NCBI GenBank assembly: GCA_033439765.1
Contig: JAULSN010000002.1
Location: forward strand, 1,364,001-1,428,000
Reading direction: 5' to 3'
DNA: 64,000 nucleotides
From: Lasiosphaeria ovina
Lineage: Eukaryota; Ascomycota; Sordariomycetes; Sordariales; Lasiosphaeriaceae
Shown here: positions 20,991-32,940 of the stretch, one piece after another
How positions within the stretch are numbered: the stretch's first letter is position 1
How the letters are laid out: each line of letters begins with the position of its first letter
Made by a program: the position numbers and the translations under genes
Notes under the pieces: model-generated
What the model saw: only the letters and a program-made list of their open reading frames with translations
The model's database searches: none
Told to the model about the DNA's origin: nothing

Positions 20991-23075
20991 TGTGGCGATG
21001 CCGAATTACTGGTTTGGCTGCTGTGAGCCAAGGTCGAAGCGCGAGTACTCAATCTCCAAGGACAGGCGTTGAACCCCCTTTAACTACAAGTAGCGTGACG
21101 TCTTTAGTGAGGGCGGCGGACTGGAGCAACTGTTGAAGTTGCTGGTCCGGCAGGCTTATAACGAACGGGACGCAAGTGACATGACGGGGTGGCCAGGGAA
21201 AGGGTTAACCGGGAGTAACCAGAGGACAGCCACCACTTGGGCCTGCCCGTCTATATGACAGCTCTGGGCCGGGCGCAACGGTGCCAGACATCTGCCGATG
21301 CTGCAACCAGAGCTCCTGGGGGAGTGCCAAGACCCGGGTGAAGGCCAACCAGACGGACAGACGGCCGCCACCGCTTCAATGGCCCGTCACCACCAACCTA
21401 TGCAATGCAATTGGACCGAGACGGGCGAGACGGCGGGAAACGGCCCAGGGCAAGCTCGCCCGCCACACAGCTACCCATCCAGTTACGCGCGGTGCTGGGC
21501 AGCCGGCCACAAAAATAGACAGCGAGTCAGCGCCGCGCGGGTGCGGAGAAGCTAAGCTAGTAATTAGTTAGTAGCTTGCCATGTGCTCGGGTCCCGTCCT
21601 TGGCTCTTGTGTGGTCATTTGATGGTGGGCGAGCGGTTCGTTTTCCCGATTGACTGACCACAGCGACGCTAATAAGCTGCACCCTAGGCCCCAACCATCA
21701 GTCATCTCGACGGGCTTCGAGCATCACCAGTCTACACTTACAGACCCGCAGCCATCGTTCGACACAAATCTCAGCATAGAGCACCCGGCAGTATCTGGCC
21801 GCATTGTTACTGACATTGTGGCATGACACGCCGACTGTCCCGTGTGTGTGCGGCCTTGTCAGAGAGACGTGGCGGCAGGCGCCCATCGCTTGTGCGGAGG
21901 TGTGCTGATTACGAGAAGATTACCGTGCTCGTCCGTCATGTTCGGCAGTTAATTTAGGTCCTTCTCGGCCCCGACAGCCGTGTGCCATGCCATGCCATGC
22001 ATCCAAAATCAAGCTTCATTGGGTGGACTCTCGGGCGCTCAGCAGGCAGAGGTTGGTGGGGTAGCGCCCCAAGCTGTTCCAGATCGCCTGCTACGAATTG
22101 GAGGCGTCAATCAGGCGGCCACCGACGGCCTCACGTCTGCTGCACACCTTGGCTGCAGCGCACAGCAAGATAAGCATTGGAACAAGAAGGTACCCGAGGT
22201 ACTGTGTAGTAGGTATTGTTCGAACTGCGCAGGTAGGTAGGTGGTGCTCAACTATCTCGGATAAATTTGGGCAACCCGGCAATGTGGTTATGCAGCAGAG
22301 TATCTCTCCTCTGCGGGTTTAAATCTAAAATGATGCATCGACATCACGTGTGGGATCGAGATCTCCATTTCCCCGCGATTTTGGTGCGGGGCAACCTGCT
22401 AGCAACGAAACCAGGCTAGCTGGAAATGTGTCAGTGACAAGGGGTAAAAAATTGTCCAAGTCGTCCTGCGACGCTACACAACATTGCGTCGAGGGATGGG
22501 GTTGTTGGCCAACTATCTTAAAACCAAGATGGTATCAGACCCCTTTAGACCAAATCGTCAGCTTCCTTCAAGCTGCATTTATTGCCCGTTTACCAAGAAT
22601 CGTCGGCTCCCTGAGACCGACGTCAAACACGCAGGTCGTCCATAACAAGCAAAAAAGAGAACTCGACCAATCCGGGTCACTATGCTGTGCATCCCCGTAC
22701 CACTTTCTAGCAGAAATCTTCAGGGCTCCTGATTAGGAGAGATCTCGTCAGCCTCAACGAAACACCTAGATCGTTGATGGTGAGTATTTTTTTTTTCTTC
22801 TTCTTCGCCCATCTGTGAGGACGATAGACGCATGTGTCTAGATACAGGTCAAAGGAATCTACGGGGCCCTGGATGTTTGGTATAGATGTTATCAGAATTT
22901 CGAGACCCCGTGTCTGGCCATGCAGACTGCAAGGTACCGCTCGGTATGCCCACTGCCTAACCTCCTTTTTATCTTCCTGGGACGCCAAAACTCCGAGCCA
23001 TGATGTAAAGTCCCACCCAGTAGCAAACTGGACCATGTCGGGCCATCTATGCACGCTTGTTTAACCCTGAGTTAT
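20991..23075. other. Intergenic, no gene seen
   Basis: This is about 2.1 kb between the P450 promoter side and the L1-domain gene's 3' end. It has CCATG pentamer repeats at about 21983-21999 and a T-rich run near 22787. Open frames are short and conflicting. Confidence 0.5.
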
Positions 23076-24383
23076 CTAGACATCGGCGGCCTTCTTCGCC
23101 GCCGCCTTCTGCTTCTTCAGCTTCGCCTTCCGCTCGGCAATCTCCTTATCGAGGTTCTCGTCGTTGCTCACGGGCACAGCAGCCTTCTTGGCCTTCTTCT
23201 TTGGCCGGTCCTCCTTCGACGCCTTTGCGGGTGTGGCCTCCGACACGGCCGCCTCGGGCTCGGCATCCAGCGTCTTGCGCTTCTTGCCAATGTTGGCCTG
23301 CTCACCGCTCTCCTTCTTCTGCTTTCCGGGAACCACGCCCGCCACCTCCTTGCCGTCGGCGACCACCTTGGAATCGTCCAGCCACAGCTCGTCGGTCTGG
23401 AAGATGGGAAGGGCGGCCGTCTCCGGGCCCTTGATGTACAAATTCCGCACGTTGTTCCACTTCTGCGGCACAAAGCGCTCCACCAGGTCCTTCGCGACCT
23501 TGTTGATGTTGTCCGCCAGCTGCTCTGCCGTCCAGCTCGCGTACCCGCACTTGACGCACGTGTTGGTAGAGGGGCTCAGGTGCACCAGCGCAGCGCCGAT
23601 GGCCTTGCGAATCTCGGACACGATCTCGGTCAACGGCCGCGCGTTGACGTTCTCTGTCGGGTCGCGCTTCGTCTTCTTGGCCTTTGGCTGCGGTACCTTC
23701 TTACCGTCCACCTTCGCCCGCTGCGCCATAAATATGACCGGAATGGGCCGCTTGACGGTGCTCTTGAAGAATGTCTTGCCGAGCGCGTTTGGTAGCCGGT
23801 TGACGATCCTGTCATCGGCGAGGAAGATGTCGTGGTCGCCAAACAGCTTGCGCTGCGCTTCGTACGTCTTGAACTTCGCCTTGAGATGTGTAATGTCGAT
23901 CACGCGGGTGATTCGCGTGCGCAACTCTTTGGGGAACTCGTCCGAGGCAACCATGTTCTTGTACGCGCGCTGCGGGTCGGCCACGATAAGGCATATTGTC
24001 GACTCTTCATCGGTATTGAGGGGGTGGGGGAGAACGATTTTAGATGGCTGGAGACGCTGCGGAAATTGTCAGACGGAGTAGTTAAATGCGGACGGCTCAA
24101 CATACGTTAGAGTCGTGAAGATGGAGTTTTGTGGTCAATGTGAGCCAGATAGGCGTCTCCGCGACTGTGGACTCTTCATTGGCGAGCAGATTCTGCTTTC
24201 CGGCCTTTGGCTCCGCGGCGGCCTTCTTGATGTGCGCAAGGAGCGCCTTGGACGCTTTGAGGGTCTAGTATGGTCAGTGCAGGCTCGAATAACCCATTTT
24301 CGAAAATTCTGACGCACCTGCTCGGGATTAATGAGCGATACAGTGGCGTCGGGCGCCGTTGCGGCTGCTGTGGACTTCGACAT
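23076..24383 (-). CDS. Ribosomal L1-domain nucleolar protein (Cic1/Utp30/RSL1D1-like)
   Basis: Exons 24318-24383, 24106-24264 and 23076-24056 join in phase to 401 aa. The tiny first exon supplies the ATG and 22 residues. The L1-fold domain spans roughly 20-290, with Lys-Leu-His-Leu-His-Asp, then Lys-Ile-Val-Leu-Pro-His-Pro-Leu, the Asp-Ile-Phe-Leu-Ala-Asp-Asp-Arg segment and Asn-Val-Arg-Asn-Leu-Tyr-Ile-Lys-Gly. The last 100 residues are Lys/Glu/Ala-rich with several Lys-Lys-x-Lys clusters, typical of nucleolar assembly factors. Known relatives bind rRNA during 60S or 90S pre-ribosome maturation. This is a conserved housekeeping gene. Whether it is the Cic1 or the Utp30 orthologue cannot be decided by eye. 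Confidence 0.85.
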
Positions 24384-25280
24384 CTTGGTAGTTTGCGATG
24401 AGGAAGTTGCCGTGGTGGGGGGCCAGGCGTCGACTTCAATGCTTCAATTTTTTTCTGGGTCCTCGCGAAATTTTGGGCGCTTCGGCGGTTGCGTTCTTCC
24501 GAAAGTACCGAAGTACCTTTCTCAGAAGAGAAGGCTGGTGCTACAAATAGTGGGGCAGCTGACGGCGGGGCGGCATTGACGCGGCGGCCGACTGCAGCTG
24601 CCATCCCAAATCGCGGGGAATGGGGATTGGCGACCCGCATGATTGGCTAGCAGGCTGTTATTCGATAAGAGGTGTTGATGATGACGAAAGAATGAGGCGA
24701 CATGGGATTTGGCTTCTTCGTGTTCTGTCTCGAAGACGTTTGCTATTTTGGGCTCGACTACAGCAGTGCCAAATATTGAACTAAACTACATGGTATATTC
24801 CTCAAATCCCGTCGCTCCTTCTCGAGACATCCCCGGAGCGATAACGTTAATCGCCATGATCCATATCCTCCCGTGTCCCTTTTCCAAACAGTGCCACCGC
24901 TTCCTTCAACCAATCCGTGGTGGAAGAGGAATATGGACACCAAAAGTCGCCTGTTAATCGGCAGACGACAGAAAAAAGCCAAAGGTGACTAAAAAGAGTA
25001 TTTCCCAATAGCAAAAAAGGACGCCCTGGGCTATGCAACATGGAAGGTAAAGCAGGCACAGGCAGGAAGCGCTGTGCAAATATCCGACAGAGAAATGGGG
25101 TAATGGGTACTTGGTCAGGTAATGGGAAGGTGAGTGGGTACGCGACATGTTGCGATTTTGCTCCAACGCGAAATCTTCAACAATTATTTCGGTTAACTCG
25201 ACCAAACTTCCCTTCCATCCCAGCGGGACGGGGAGGAAGTTTGGCGGCCTGTCGGCGTAGGCCGCAAGAGGTCGACATCA
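24384..25280. other. Intergenic, no gene seen
   Basis: It holds the L1-gene promoter and the 3' region of the FHA gene. No repeat, element end or plausible additional gene. Confidence 0.5.
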
Positions 25281-26997
25281 TCACGGGGTCCGTGGCTTCT
25301 TCCAGTAGTATTGCTGGAGACGGTCTAGTCAGCCTTGCACGTTCCAATCTTCTCGCGGATTTCCCACTATCGGATGGGGAGTGGGGTCTTACCTTGTGTT
25401 GCTTTCTACAGTTCCGCAAGCTCGGCTTTCTCAAGCCGTCCGTTACTGCAAGTCGCCGATGCTCGTCCGTGTCTCTCTCGGGGACGTAGTAGTACTCGCT
25501 CTCGAGAGGCTTCCCGGCGGCGTCTTTGCCCTGCCGGGGGATGATGCCGACGCAGTCAGTGGACTCGATGATTGCTCGCAGGTGATCTTTTGTCAGATCC
25601 TTCTTCTCCTCTGCTGGAAGGTTGTTCATTATTGTTGACAATGGCGTCGAAGAGAGACGCGAATACGCAAGCTGGTTGGCTACGTGGTTCGACACTGCGG
25701 CCTTCTCCTCTGGGGTCAATAAGCTGACGGCGGCGGCAATTGCGGCAGCCGACGTCGCGGATGTTGGCGTGGAAATTGTCTCGTGGTCGATATTTGCGGA
25801 ATGTGCGTTCGATAAACGCCGAGGATCGAGCAAAGCAGCAGCTGCAAGGGAAGCGGCTGAGTTTGCAACTGGAGGGTTGAGTGGACGTCCTTGCGGAAGA
25901 CGTGAGCGTTTCGGCGACGAGGCGGAGATGGCCGCGAGACGGTTGGAGAGGTTAGCACCAAACGGCCCGAACGAGTGCACAATGGGATCGTTCTCTTCGT
26001 CGGGATCGTTCCCATCGTCCGACAGAGGATCGCTCAGCTCGCTGGAGAAACTCTCGGCGATCTGTGTCATGAAACTGGCCTCCACGTTCGCGGCGCCTGT
26101 CAGTTTCGGCAACTCCTGCTCGTCCCCGCTGGCGTCCTCATATATCTGCACGGGGGCGTTCAAATCAAGGTCATCGGGCATCAGATGCAGCAGGTTGGCG
26201 CTGGAGGCCGAGACATTGGCTGGTGTCGGCGACTCGGGGCTCGCTATTCGCGTGGTCCGCCTTAGTGGGCTGCCGTGCAACATGTCGGGGGCACCACTGC
26301 CTCGCTCAACTCTCGGACGCGGAGAGTCATCCCATGACGAGTCGCTGATGTTGCCTAGCGCATCCCGGTCCCTGTCTCGTCTTGGCCACTGCAGAAGGAC
26401 TCTCGCGTCTTGTACGTCGATAATGAGCTCGGCACCCTCCGTCTCAGACGTGAACATGTCTTCCTTGGCAAGTTCCCACGTCTCGCCCTGGCACTGCACC
26501 TTCAGGCCGTTCCATCCCTCGCAGACAATCTCGATCTTATTGGCGTCGAGCGCGTCTACGGCAGGGATATAGCGCGCCCTGACGTGGACGCGGCTGATCA
26601 GGCGGTTTGCTGAGAGCTGATAATGCGAGGAATTACTAGACCTTCCCATGAGGAGCGTCTCGCCACTCTCGTCCAGTTCAACTGATCGGATATCAGAAAG
26701 AGGGGCGCGTTCGGACACGATCGACAGTGTCCGTGGCAGGATGTGCCGTGGAGCGACGCGTGGCGGACTCGACGAGAGGATGCCGGTGCTCGAGGTCGGG
26801 ACGGGCGTGGGATATTTGAGATACGCATTAGAAGTAGCCTGGCGTTTCAGGGGCCGCGGAAAGCCAGGCGAGGAAGATAATGGCTCAAAAGGGGGAAGCA
26901 ATGACGGAGCAGGCCGCTTGAGGCTGGTCTTGGGCGGCAACGGTAGCGAGGGCTCCGGCACCTGCGCCTTGCCAGACGCAGAGGGAGAGGAGGCCAT
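25281..26997 (-). CDS. FHA-domain nuclear protein (Tos4/Plm2-like)
   Basis: Exon 1 (25393-26997) and exon 2 (25281-25313) flank a 79-nt intron and give 545 aa. The ATG at 26995-26997 is used; the open frame extends 9 codons further upstream but without an ATG. Residues 1-90 are Pro/Ser-rich. A forkhead-associated domain lies at about 92-205: Gly-Arg-Ser at 118-120, Ser-Arg-Val-His at 135-138 and Asn-Gly at 163-164 are the phosphothreonine-binding landmarks. The middle is acidic and Ser-rich. The C-terminus has a conserved block (Tyr-Tyr-Tyr-Val-Pro-Glu-Arg-Asp, Gly-Leu-Arg-Lys-Pro-Ser-Leu-Arg) completed by the 10-codon last exon ending Trp-Lys-Lys-Pro-Arg-Thr-Pro. Fungal relatives are chromatin-associated G1/S and replication-stress factors. 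Naming is by architecture only. Confidence 0.82.
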
Positions 26998-29100
26998 GGA
27001 TAGATTATTGTCTGTCACGCACAAGTGAACATGACAGGTGGTGGGGGTGCGAAAATAATTATTTTTGCAGGTCGGGCGAGGTTGTGGGCTGTGTCAGAAG
27101 CAGCAGAGGGACGTCAAGCTTCGCGTCAAAGGCGCGTCGGTTCCGGACTTTTCTGCCGCCAAATCGGTCGAGTAGCGCATGCAACGCCGGGCCCGAAACA
27201 AAGACGGGCGAGTCGAGGACGTCGAAGCCGAAGTGCAAAATATAAACACAATGCAGGAAGCGAAAATGCAAGGGGAGAGTTCTTAGTGACCGTCTCGAAT
27301 TGGAGATATGGCCTGGTTGGAAGAGGCCCGGTGTGTGCTGGGGGTGGGGATTTGGGTATTTAAAAAGATGCACCGCGGCCGCGGCCGTGTCTGCGGGACC
27401 GTGTGGTCTCACTCACTTGTCGCAGGACGCGATTTCGGTTTGGTCGCGTTTGGCGTGCCGACTCCTCTTTTTTTGTGCCTAGCTCGCGTGTCTTGCGTGC
27501 TTTCCAGGGAGCTCGCCGGCCACTCAGCAGCCTTAGCGAGCGCCTGCCCCCTCACCGCCTTCCTTTGTAACTGCGCCGAGCATTCTCACAAGGGCACTGT
27601 TGCACGCTGTAATATGACCGCTGATGACGTACCGCGACTCTACTGGCAGGACGGAATGCGGCTTCACGGGGGAGGAGACTTAATACATAGGTTATTCTCT
27701 CCTCACTTTACGCCGACCTGCAAATGCAACTTGCACATTAACTTTCTCTCACGGATCCATGGTTAGATTTTTTTTTCTTCGTTGACGCAGTGACAAACAC
27801 AATCTGTATCCAGTTGCCCAGCTAATGCAGCAAATGCAAGAAATTCGCCAAAAAACCAACCCCCCGCTCCACTCAGCCACTTAAACCCACACGCGTTTTT
27901 AAATGGAGGCACGCGCAAAGACCCGTACCTTACCTTACCTTACTCGACCCCACGACAAGAGGACACCAGGTGCCTGCTGGAGCAAATGTGACGATACGCA
28001 GCAGAACCGGAGGGACAATCCCGTAGTTTCGTAGTTCACATTTGGAGGGACAGACGCCTCAGATTTTCAGTCTGGCCGGGTTCCCGAGTAGAAGGCATCG
28101 ACGCACCTCTGCATCCAACGCGGCAATTTAGCCATAGCCGCTGACGCCTTACCCCTCCCTCCCGCGAATCGGGAAGCTCACTGCGATGCAAAGTCGAGCA
28201 AGATAACAGGTCTGATGGGCAGATAGCACATGCCAAGCCAGATTGCGTCTTCCCCTGAAGAGCTGCGACTCTCGGCAGCCAGCGGAGGCGAAGAAGAGGA
28301 CGATAAAATTGCACTCTATTTCCCTGCCCGTCCAGTCCAGTCGTTGTTCCCTGTGGTGTGGTGGTGTCTTGTCTTGTGCTTCCCGAAAATCGGAAACCCA
28401 CCACCCGGGTTCTGCCCGACTCCGCCGGTTGCACGGGGCAAAAGTGGTCAATGGACCCTCCAGTTCCACTGGCAATACGGAATACCTGCTCTCCCGCGGC
28501 GAATAAGGCGCAGACTGTTTCAACGCGCGCCGGGAAGGGCTGGCAGGCTGTAGAGAAGGACGGACAAGGGTTTTTTAAGTGCGTGCGTGCGTGCGTGCCC
28601 ATTGCGGATGTGCAAGTGGATTTCGAGGCACAAAAACAGCAGTTGATCCCTCGCGACTTTTTGCTGAGCCGCAATGTCGGCCATCCTTCAGGCACTCGCG
28701 CCTGCTTTTCGACAGCTACCCGCTTACTATTGCGTGACCGCGCGCGCGCTGTCGATAGGGCAAGCGACATGTTTGCGTCTCGCAAAGATGACATTAGCGA
28801 GATAAGACGCTCTACGGAGCACCTCTGCGGCCTTATCTGCCATGTCAAATAACACGTAACAGTGGAATTTGCGAGACGCCGTGCGCGTTGAACAACTGTA
28901 TCTTTCTGCATCGACTCGTATATTTAAAGAGCCCCGAAACCCGCTTTGATCAAGGAACAACAGCCCCTGTTGTTCTGAGGGGAAACAAACTGAAATGACT
29001 CTCGCCGGAGCTCCAAGACTGGAACGAACATCCGTAACCCGAGACCCCGAAACTACACGTTTTACCCAAAATGAAAAGGCCACTATCCGACACTGATCTC
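26998..29100. other. Intergenic, no supported gene
   Basis: It holds the FHA gene's promoter and about 1.5 kb more. A TACCTTACCTTACCTTAC run lies at 27926-27943, and a GTGC(GTGC)n run near 28582. A 291-codon minus frame (28036-28911) was considered and rejected. Confidence 0.45.
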
Positions 29101-30155
29101 TCAAAGATCCCCGTGTCCAGGTTGTACTGGCACTGGAACCTTGTTCTTGAGCTTCAGCGGCCCGAAGAACTCGGCAAACGTCTCGTTGAGCACCTTCTCG
29201 GACAGCTCCATGTGGTCGCCGGGCGCCGTCTTGAACTGGAGGCCGCCCTTGCGGTCGAGCTCGCGCAGGCCGATCCAGTCCTCCGAGTAGAGCTTGCGGG
29301 CGCGCAGGGGTGTGATCTCGGTGCCGTTGACCTCCTCGAACCAGGCTGTCTCCTTGGGCACGACCGTCTTGTCGTCGGCGAACATGTACAAGACCAAATT
29401 CTCGAGCTTGCTGATGTTCTCCTTGTACTCGGCGTTCTTGGCGGCGCGCTCGTTGTTGATGTCGGCCAGGAAGTTTGAGTGCTCCAGGTACTGGTCATAT
29501 TGCTCCGGGTTGCGGTAGTACTGGGCGGGCACCAGGCGGCTCTGCACCAGGCTGCTCCAGGCGTTGCCCTTGAGCAGCGCCATGGCCACGCGGCACACCC
29601 AGTCCGACGTCGGGCACTCGCGGAAGGCGGTGATGCCGTTGTGCTGCGAGCCAAACGTCACCAGGCTGCGCACGGGCGGGCTGTTGCAACGCTCGACGTA
29701 GCCGCGGAGGAACTGGCCGCCCTGGCTGAAGCCCAGAGCGTCGATGGCCGGCGCCGTCGACAGGATCGGGTGCGCGGCGATGTCGGCGCACGCCTTCTCG
29801 ATCTGCTCCGTCACGTTGCCGAGGAAAGTCGCGGACCGGTCCTTGGACGCGTCGTCGTCCATGCGGATGTAGTAGACGAGCGTGCCGGGGTGGATCGCCT
29901 CGGCCAGCTCGCCCACCCCGCGGATCCCCTCGGCTGCGTAGGTATCGCCGAGACCTGTCAGAGACCACCTGTGAGTTTCCTGTTCGCTATAAGGTTCGGG
30001 GGGTATTCGCGTCACCACTTACCGTGCCAAATCACAAGTGGGAGGGGCAGGTCGTCGGTGTCATCTCCGAGCGGCTTCGGCAGCGGGTTTGCGACGGCCG
30101 CCGTGACAAGCGAGCCCGCTGTGAGCAAAAGCCGAAGCTGGTTTCGAATCGCCAT
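29101..30155 (-). CDS. Palmitoyl-protein thioesterase (PPT1-type)
   Basis: Exon 1 (30023-30155) encodes the ATG and signal peptide (about residues 1-22). Exon 2 (29101-29954) follows a 68-nt intron in phase, total 328 aa. The oxyanion strand Trp-His-Gly-Leu-Gly-Asp spans the splice at residue 45. The nucleophile elbow is Gly-Phe-Ser-Gln-Gly with Ser121. The acid is probably Asp239 (Phe-Ala-Asp-Asp) and the base His292 (Gly-Asp-His-Met-Glu-Leu), matching the S-D-H spacing of animal PPT1. Asn-Glu-Thr and similar sites suggest N-glycosylation. The enzyme removes palmitate from cysteine residues of proteins during degradation in the vacuole or lysosome-like compartment. The two exon pieces agree with each other and the family length. 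High confidence. Confidence 0.92.
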
Positions 30156-30991
30156 GCTGGGCGTATTCCGATGCCTGCGTTATTTCGACAATATGGAATG
30201 GAATGAAAGGAAGCTTTAGCGAATGATCCGGCAATGGAGAAGACGGCTTGGGTGTGTTGGTTCAGGAACAAGCCCTGAAAGAGTGCCTGGTGGCGATGTG
30301 AGGCGTCGCAAGCTGACGGCAGGCACCGAACCGCCCAGCCATAGCTCCCCACTTTTGGGTACCTCTAGGAGCTTATCCATTGGCCGGCTGCTACCGCTCG
30401 GAAGCATAATGCACCGTCCTTCCGGTCAGCGCGGGCTCTTTGGGCAATCCCCACTTGGTTCCCGGCCGCGCCATCTCTGTCTCCTCACCTTGGCAATTTC
30501 TCGACAGCGTGCATCCTGAAGACCACAGCTCTGATCAGTTATGGTGCGCGAGTAAGAACGGCACTGGCGAAAAGAGCGGACATTCTTACAGCACTCGCCA
30601 AGTACCTGCCTGCTCTGCGTGCTGATTGGCCCATACTACCAACTGCCACGTAGTGCATCGAGAAAAGTAAGTCTCTCTTTTGGTGTCTTGCGTCAGCCGT
30701 GGATGGAGGGGATGCAATACGCATGGTGATGAAATTTGATACAAAAAAAAACATGTTTCAAGACGGGAATGAGGGTCTTCTGTGATTCCATATTCTATTC
30801 TGATAATAACCCCAGCTATCTTCAATCTTGGTCAAGTCGACGTCTGCATGGTCTCTTTTGATCGGCTGGCTAACTAGAGTTTGGAGGTTCACTGCGTCGT
30901 GGTTGAGTCACTGGTCCTCCTCCCCTGACTCCCTTCCGCCCTGGTCTGCGTTTCTACGAAACTTCGCCGCTCCGTACGGCATCTTCATTGT
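30156..30991. other. Intergenic, no gene seen
   Basis: It separates the thioesterase start from the GFA-gene end. Only short conflicting frames. Confidence 0.5.
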
Positions 30992-31545
30992 TCAAGGTGC
31001 AGCCTCGTGGTTCTCGACGCCTTCGAATGGCGGAACCCACGCCGGCCGTGTCCGGGTGAAGATCGCGTTATCAGGCTTCATCTCCAACCTAACACCTCAA
31101 CTATCAGTACAGCCACGACCCAGAATATCCGCTTGCTGCCAGAAAACCCTTACCCTTCGTCGAGAAGACTGGTTCTGATCAAGAGCAGATTGTTGCTTTT
31201 GGCGGCGTCTGGAACGGTCCAGAGCTGGGCTCCGCATGTCTTGCAGAAGGTCTTGTCCTTGCCCTTGCCGCTCGTGGTGTTGGTGAAGGTGTATGTTGCG
31301 ACGAGGTCCTGGCCGGATTGAAACGTGACGTCCTTTCCCGCGAACACGGCCATCTGCGGGTCAGTTGTTAGATGTATGAATCTGCGTCGTTAAGGCTGAG
31401 ATGGCCCAAAACTCACAATCTGGCTGTTTCCGCCCGACCCTTTGCGGCAGTGCCCACAGTAGCATTCGGTAATGCCCATGGGGTCCGAAGAGATGGTAAA
31501 GCGAACTCCGTCACAGAGGCATGAGCCGTGGTAAGGGGCAGACAT
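30992..31545 (-). CDS. GFA/CENP-V-domain zinc protein
   Basis: Exons 31417-31545, 31154-31353 and 30992-31088 join in phase to 141 aa; introns are 63 and 65 nt. The fold's zinc ligands are visible: Cys9 and Cys11 (Gly-Ser-Cys-Leu-Cys-Asp-Gly), Cys28, Cys30 and Cys33 (Glu-Cys-Tyr-Cys-Gly-His-Cys-Arg-Lys), and Cys80 and Cys83 (Phe-Cys-Lys-Thr-Cys-Gly). The C-terminal Arg-Pro-Ala-Trp-Val-Pro-Pro motif is typical of the family. Members are called glutathione-dependent formaldehyde-activating-like, but most have unproven chemistry. A cytosolic small enzyme or glutathione-adduct binder is likely. The gene is small but structurally complete. Confidence 0.88.
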
Positions 31546-32188
31546 TTTCGAGACAGGTGGTCGAGAGAGGAAGAAGTTGAAGCTGGGTGGGTTTTAACTG
31601 TATGGGTTTAGCTGGGTGAGTTGAGCTGAGCAACTTGGGGTGAATGATGAGACTGATAATGTGCGGTATGAAGGGAGAACAGGGGCGAATATATACTTGG
31701 AGAATCAGTGTGATCCGCGGAACCAAAAATTGGCAATTGACTGGCTCGGCAAATCCCACGATAACGGTCCAGTTATAACTCTTCACACACGCAACATGCG
31801 GGGTTCTTTCCAGAAGATGCGGGCTTGTCAGCCCGCGCGCCCTTCCGTGATTTCAATTCGCTTCATAATCCACGCCGCCCGCGAGAAGGTAAGACACCGA
31901 GCGCCCTTCAAAAGCGGTCACCGAGTGGATCGGGTTTGGAATCATTGGCATGTTTCTGCGAATCAAGGCGTCTTCAGAGTCTCCCAGAGGTTTAACAAGC
32001 GATGCTTCCTGTGATCTCTGGCATTAGACACTACCTATAACTAATCAGCACTGCTCGCCACGCATGGCGGCTGACTGATATCTGCGCATTGATTCTGCAA
32101 AATACCCCTTTCGTCTTTTTCTGTCTCCTTTTCGGAAATCCAGGACCCAATACTCCCGCAGCTTACGGCTTGACCGCCCAACTGCACA
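31546..32188. other. Intergenic, no gene seen
   Basis: Promoter side of the GFA gene with GGGTTTTAACTG/GGGTTTAGCTGGG words at about 31588-31615, then the 3' side of the second LysM gene. No supported gene. Confidence 0.5.
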
Positions 32189-32940
32189 TTACAGAACCCC
32201 GACGCAACAGTACGTATTCGCGAGCAGCCTCGTGCAGTCGGCCCGCGCATAGGGGTTCCAGGCAATGAGCTGCTCGGGCGAGACGCGGTACCTCGCCGCG
32301 ATGTTGACGCACGTGTCTCCCGGCTGGACGAGGTAGAAGGTCTTGCAGTTGTCGACCATGCCGGGCTGGTACGGCGCGGGCGTGGCGATGCCGTTGCCGC
32401 CGCGGGTCGGCGTCGGCGCCGCCGCCGTGACGCTGACGAGCGACACCACCGTGACCTGCACCGTCGCCGTCGCCGTCACGACGGTCGTCTGCGTCACCGG
32501 CACGGCCACCGTCACCGGCACCGTGACGGGCACCGTGACCACTGACGTGAGGAGGGGCGTCCTGCTCGGCCCCAGCGTCTGCCGCCCGACGCCGCCCGCG
32601 ATGCAGAACGACTCGTTCGTCGCCAGGCTGTCGCACGGCAGGCTGACGGACGGGTTCTGGTCCGTGTCAGTGATACCCATCCACCAGGTTCGCGCACTGC
32701 AAGAGATGAACGCACCCATCGTTTGAAGTCGTCCATCGACACTCCAAACACGTCTTCAATGTCTTGGCAGGCCCATGTGCCGTCGTTGTCCAGCCACCAT
32801 GCGCAGTACTTGGTCGTGCTCGGGTCGTAGGGGAATTTCGGGATCGCGTTCAGCTGGGCCCGGCGGAGGTTGCTGCTCGCCGCGCTGGCCAGGCTGGAGG
32901 CCGCAAGGGCGAAGGAGAGGACGGCGGTGAGCGACATCAT
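32189..32940 (-). CDS. Secreted two-LysM protein
   Basis: Exon 1 (32716-32940) and exon 2 (32189-32656) join across a 59-nt intron (GTGCGT...GACCAG) to 230 aa; the join restores the Trp-Asn-Pro-Ser motif of LysM. The start is the first of two adjacent ATGs. Residues 1 to about 22 are a signal peptide. LysM 1 is at about 45-95 (Tyr-Cys-Ala-Trp-Trp, Asp-Asp-Phe-Lys-Arg-Trp-Asn-Pro). A Thr/Val-rich linker covers about 105-160, and LysM 2 is at about 180-228 (Gln-Pro-Gly-Asp-Thr-Cys, Trp-Asn-Pro-Tyr). There are no hydrolase residues, so it is a chitin- or peptidoglycan-binding secreted protein of the LysM-effector type. Linker style resembles the LysM protein at 16998-18569, but the second lacks the hevein domain. 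Role in host interaction is inference. Confidence 0.86.

Noticed and set aside
27926..27943. TACCTTACCTTACCTTAC as telomere-like repeat
   Set aside because: Does not match TTAGGG/CCCTAA and has only about three units.
28036..28911. 291-codon minus-strand open frame with ATG
   Set aside because: Composition is unlike nearby genes (Arg/Ser/Cys-rich in all parts), no domain, and an opposing open frame of similar quality overlaps it. Long chance frames are common in GC-rich DNA.
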